Positions 23,833 through 24,383 of a stretch of DNA of 24,383 nt are shown here, piece by piece; within the stretch, counting starts at the first letter, position 1; every line of letters begins with the position of its first letter. The stretch is from CAZICM01 sp964537685. GTDB lineage: Bacteria; Myxococcota_A; Polyangia; Polyangiales; Polyangiaceae. The notes beneath the pieces were generated by a model. That model did no database searches and was not told where the DNA came from. It saw nothing but the letters and a program-made list of their open reading frames with translations. Made by a program: the position numbers and the translations under genes. The stretch covers positions 1-24,383 of the forward strand of contig CAZICM010000093.1 of NCBI GenBank assembly GCA_964537685.1, given 5' to 3'.

Positions 23833-24200
23833 AGCTCGGGATGCTGCGGGCATCGCGAATTGGATGGTCGAGAGAATCGATAGACGATCTCGATGGTACC
23901 CCCGAACTAGACACGATTAGCTCGGGATGCTGCGGGCATCGCGAATCGGATGGCCGAGAGAATCGATAGACGATCTCGATGGTACCCCCGAACTAGACAC
24001 GATTAGCTCNNNNNNNNNNNNNNNNNNNNNNNNNNNNNNNNNNNNNNNNNNNNNNNNNNNNNNNNNNNNNNNNNNNNNNNNNNNNNNNNNNNNNNNNNNN
24101 NNNNNNNNNGCATCGCGAATCGGATGGCCGAGAGAATCGATAGACGATCTCGATGGTACCCCCGGTATGAACGCGATTAGCTCGGGATGCTGCGGTCATC
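23833..24200. repeat. 86-bp tandem repeat array, interrupted by the assembly gap
   Basis: The unit beginning AGCTCGGGATGCTGCGG starts at 23833, 23919 and 24005, exactly 86 bp apart, and again at 24179 after the N run. Copies are nearly identical except the last, which decays after ~25 bp. Each unit junction can form a hairpin, with arms CCCGAACTAG (23901-23910) and TTAGCTCGGG (23917-23926) around a 6-nt loop: eight Watson-Crick pairs, one G-T and one mismatch. A second inverted pair, CGAGA...TCTCG, lies within the unit. 86 is not a multiple of three, so the frames read through it are not genes. The true copy number is hidden by the gap. Confidence 0.93.
24010..24109. other. Assembly gap (100 N)
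   Basis: Exactly 100 unknown bases, the usual placeholder for a scaffold join of unknown length. It lies inside the 86-bp array, and the repeat phase across it does not fit 86 bp (88 bp between inferred unit starts), so its length is arbitrary. Confidence 0.97.
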
Positions 24201-24238
24201 GCGACGGACGGGATCTGGAGAAAATCGTACGGCCCTGA

Positions 24239-24383
24239 TCATTATTTTTGGCATTTTGTGATCAAAAGTCGTTTTGCCGGCCATTTAGAATTGCCGGCCC
24301 CTATCGCAACTACAAAATCCTTCGAACGGTTCAAAGCTATGTGGGAGATGTGATTGACTGGGTCGACCCGGCAAGCATTCCCG
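24239..24383 (+). CDS. Start of an unidentified gene leaving the window, possibly frameshifted
   Basis: From 24239 a frame is open to the window end. Its last part has a convincing protein composition (NYKILRTVQSYVGDVIDW, then VDPASIP). It has no ATG; TTG 24248 is the only early start. A neighbouring frame beginning at GTG 24258 reads FAGHLELPAPIA and so on, is also protein-like, and stops at about 24353. A single-base shift near 24300 would join the two into one plausible N-terminus. The family is not recognised with confidence; a neprosin-like secreted protein is one guess. Confidence 0.35.

Overview
The window looks like a chromosomal piece of a Myxococcota-type (former Deltaproteobacteria) bacterium, probably from a draft or metagenome assembly. 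This is inferred from the gene families: MopE-type DNDCDG repeat lipoproteins, an ADYC lipoprotein with GVKLN pentapeptides, a very large Ser/Thr kinase fusion, an FHA-sigma54 activator, many lipoproteins, and moderately high GC. A run of exactly 100 N inside a tandem array marks a scaffold join. No rRNA, tRNA, CRISPR array, insertion sequence or prophage gene was seen.

Layout. (1) 1-690: a possible gene fragment at the left edge, then a degenerate minisatellite with a ~43.5-bp step and an 87-bp higher-order unit. Its last copies run into the 3' end of the next gene. (2) 656-2115, minus strand: a two-gene operon of a LuxI/FeeM-like N-acyltransferase and a haem-oxygenase-like metal oxidase/oxygenase, a candidate small-molecule pathway. 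(3) 2378-4758: an unrecognised Cys-rich lipoprotein convergent with a DUF2252 lipoprotein. (4) 4948-11644, plus strand: a 1327-aa Ser/Thr kinase / STAND ATPase / transmembrane / FGE-like fusion, an ADYC lipoprotein with seven GVKLN repeats, and an FHA-domain sigma54 activator. A phosphothreonine relay from kinase to FHA activator is plausible but unproven. (5) 11782-16445, plus strand: a tightly coupled operon of a GltD-like flavoprotein with extra 2x[4Fe-4S] and the alpha and beta subunits of a 2-oxoacid:ferredoxin oxidoreductase.

(6) 21409-16456, minus strand: an operon of an Eco57I-like adenine methyltransferase with no visible nuclease, a small lipoprotein, and a MopE-repeat lipoprotein. 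(7) 21570-23826, plus strand: a trans-acting enoyl reductase-like protein and an S51-type peptidase-like protein. (8) 23833-24200: an 86-bp tandem array with a hairpin at each unit junction, broken by the 100-N gap. (9) 24239-24383: the start of a further gene, possibly frameshifted, leaving the window.

Several genes lack a Shine-Dalgarno sequence but carry a TAGnnT -10-like hexamer just before the start codon, so leaderless transcription may be common here. The best candidates for something undescribed are the acyltransferase/haem-oxygenase-like pair, the methyltransferase-lipoprotein operon, and the kinase-lipoprotein-FHA cluster.
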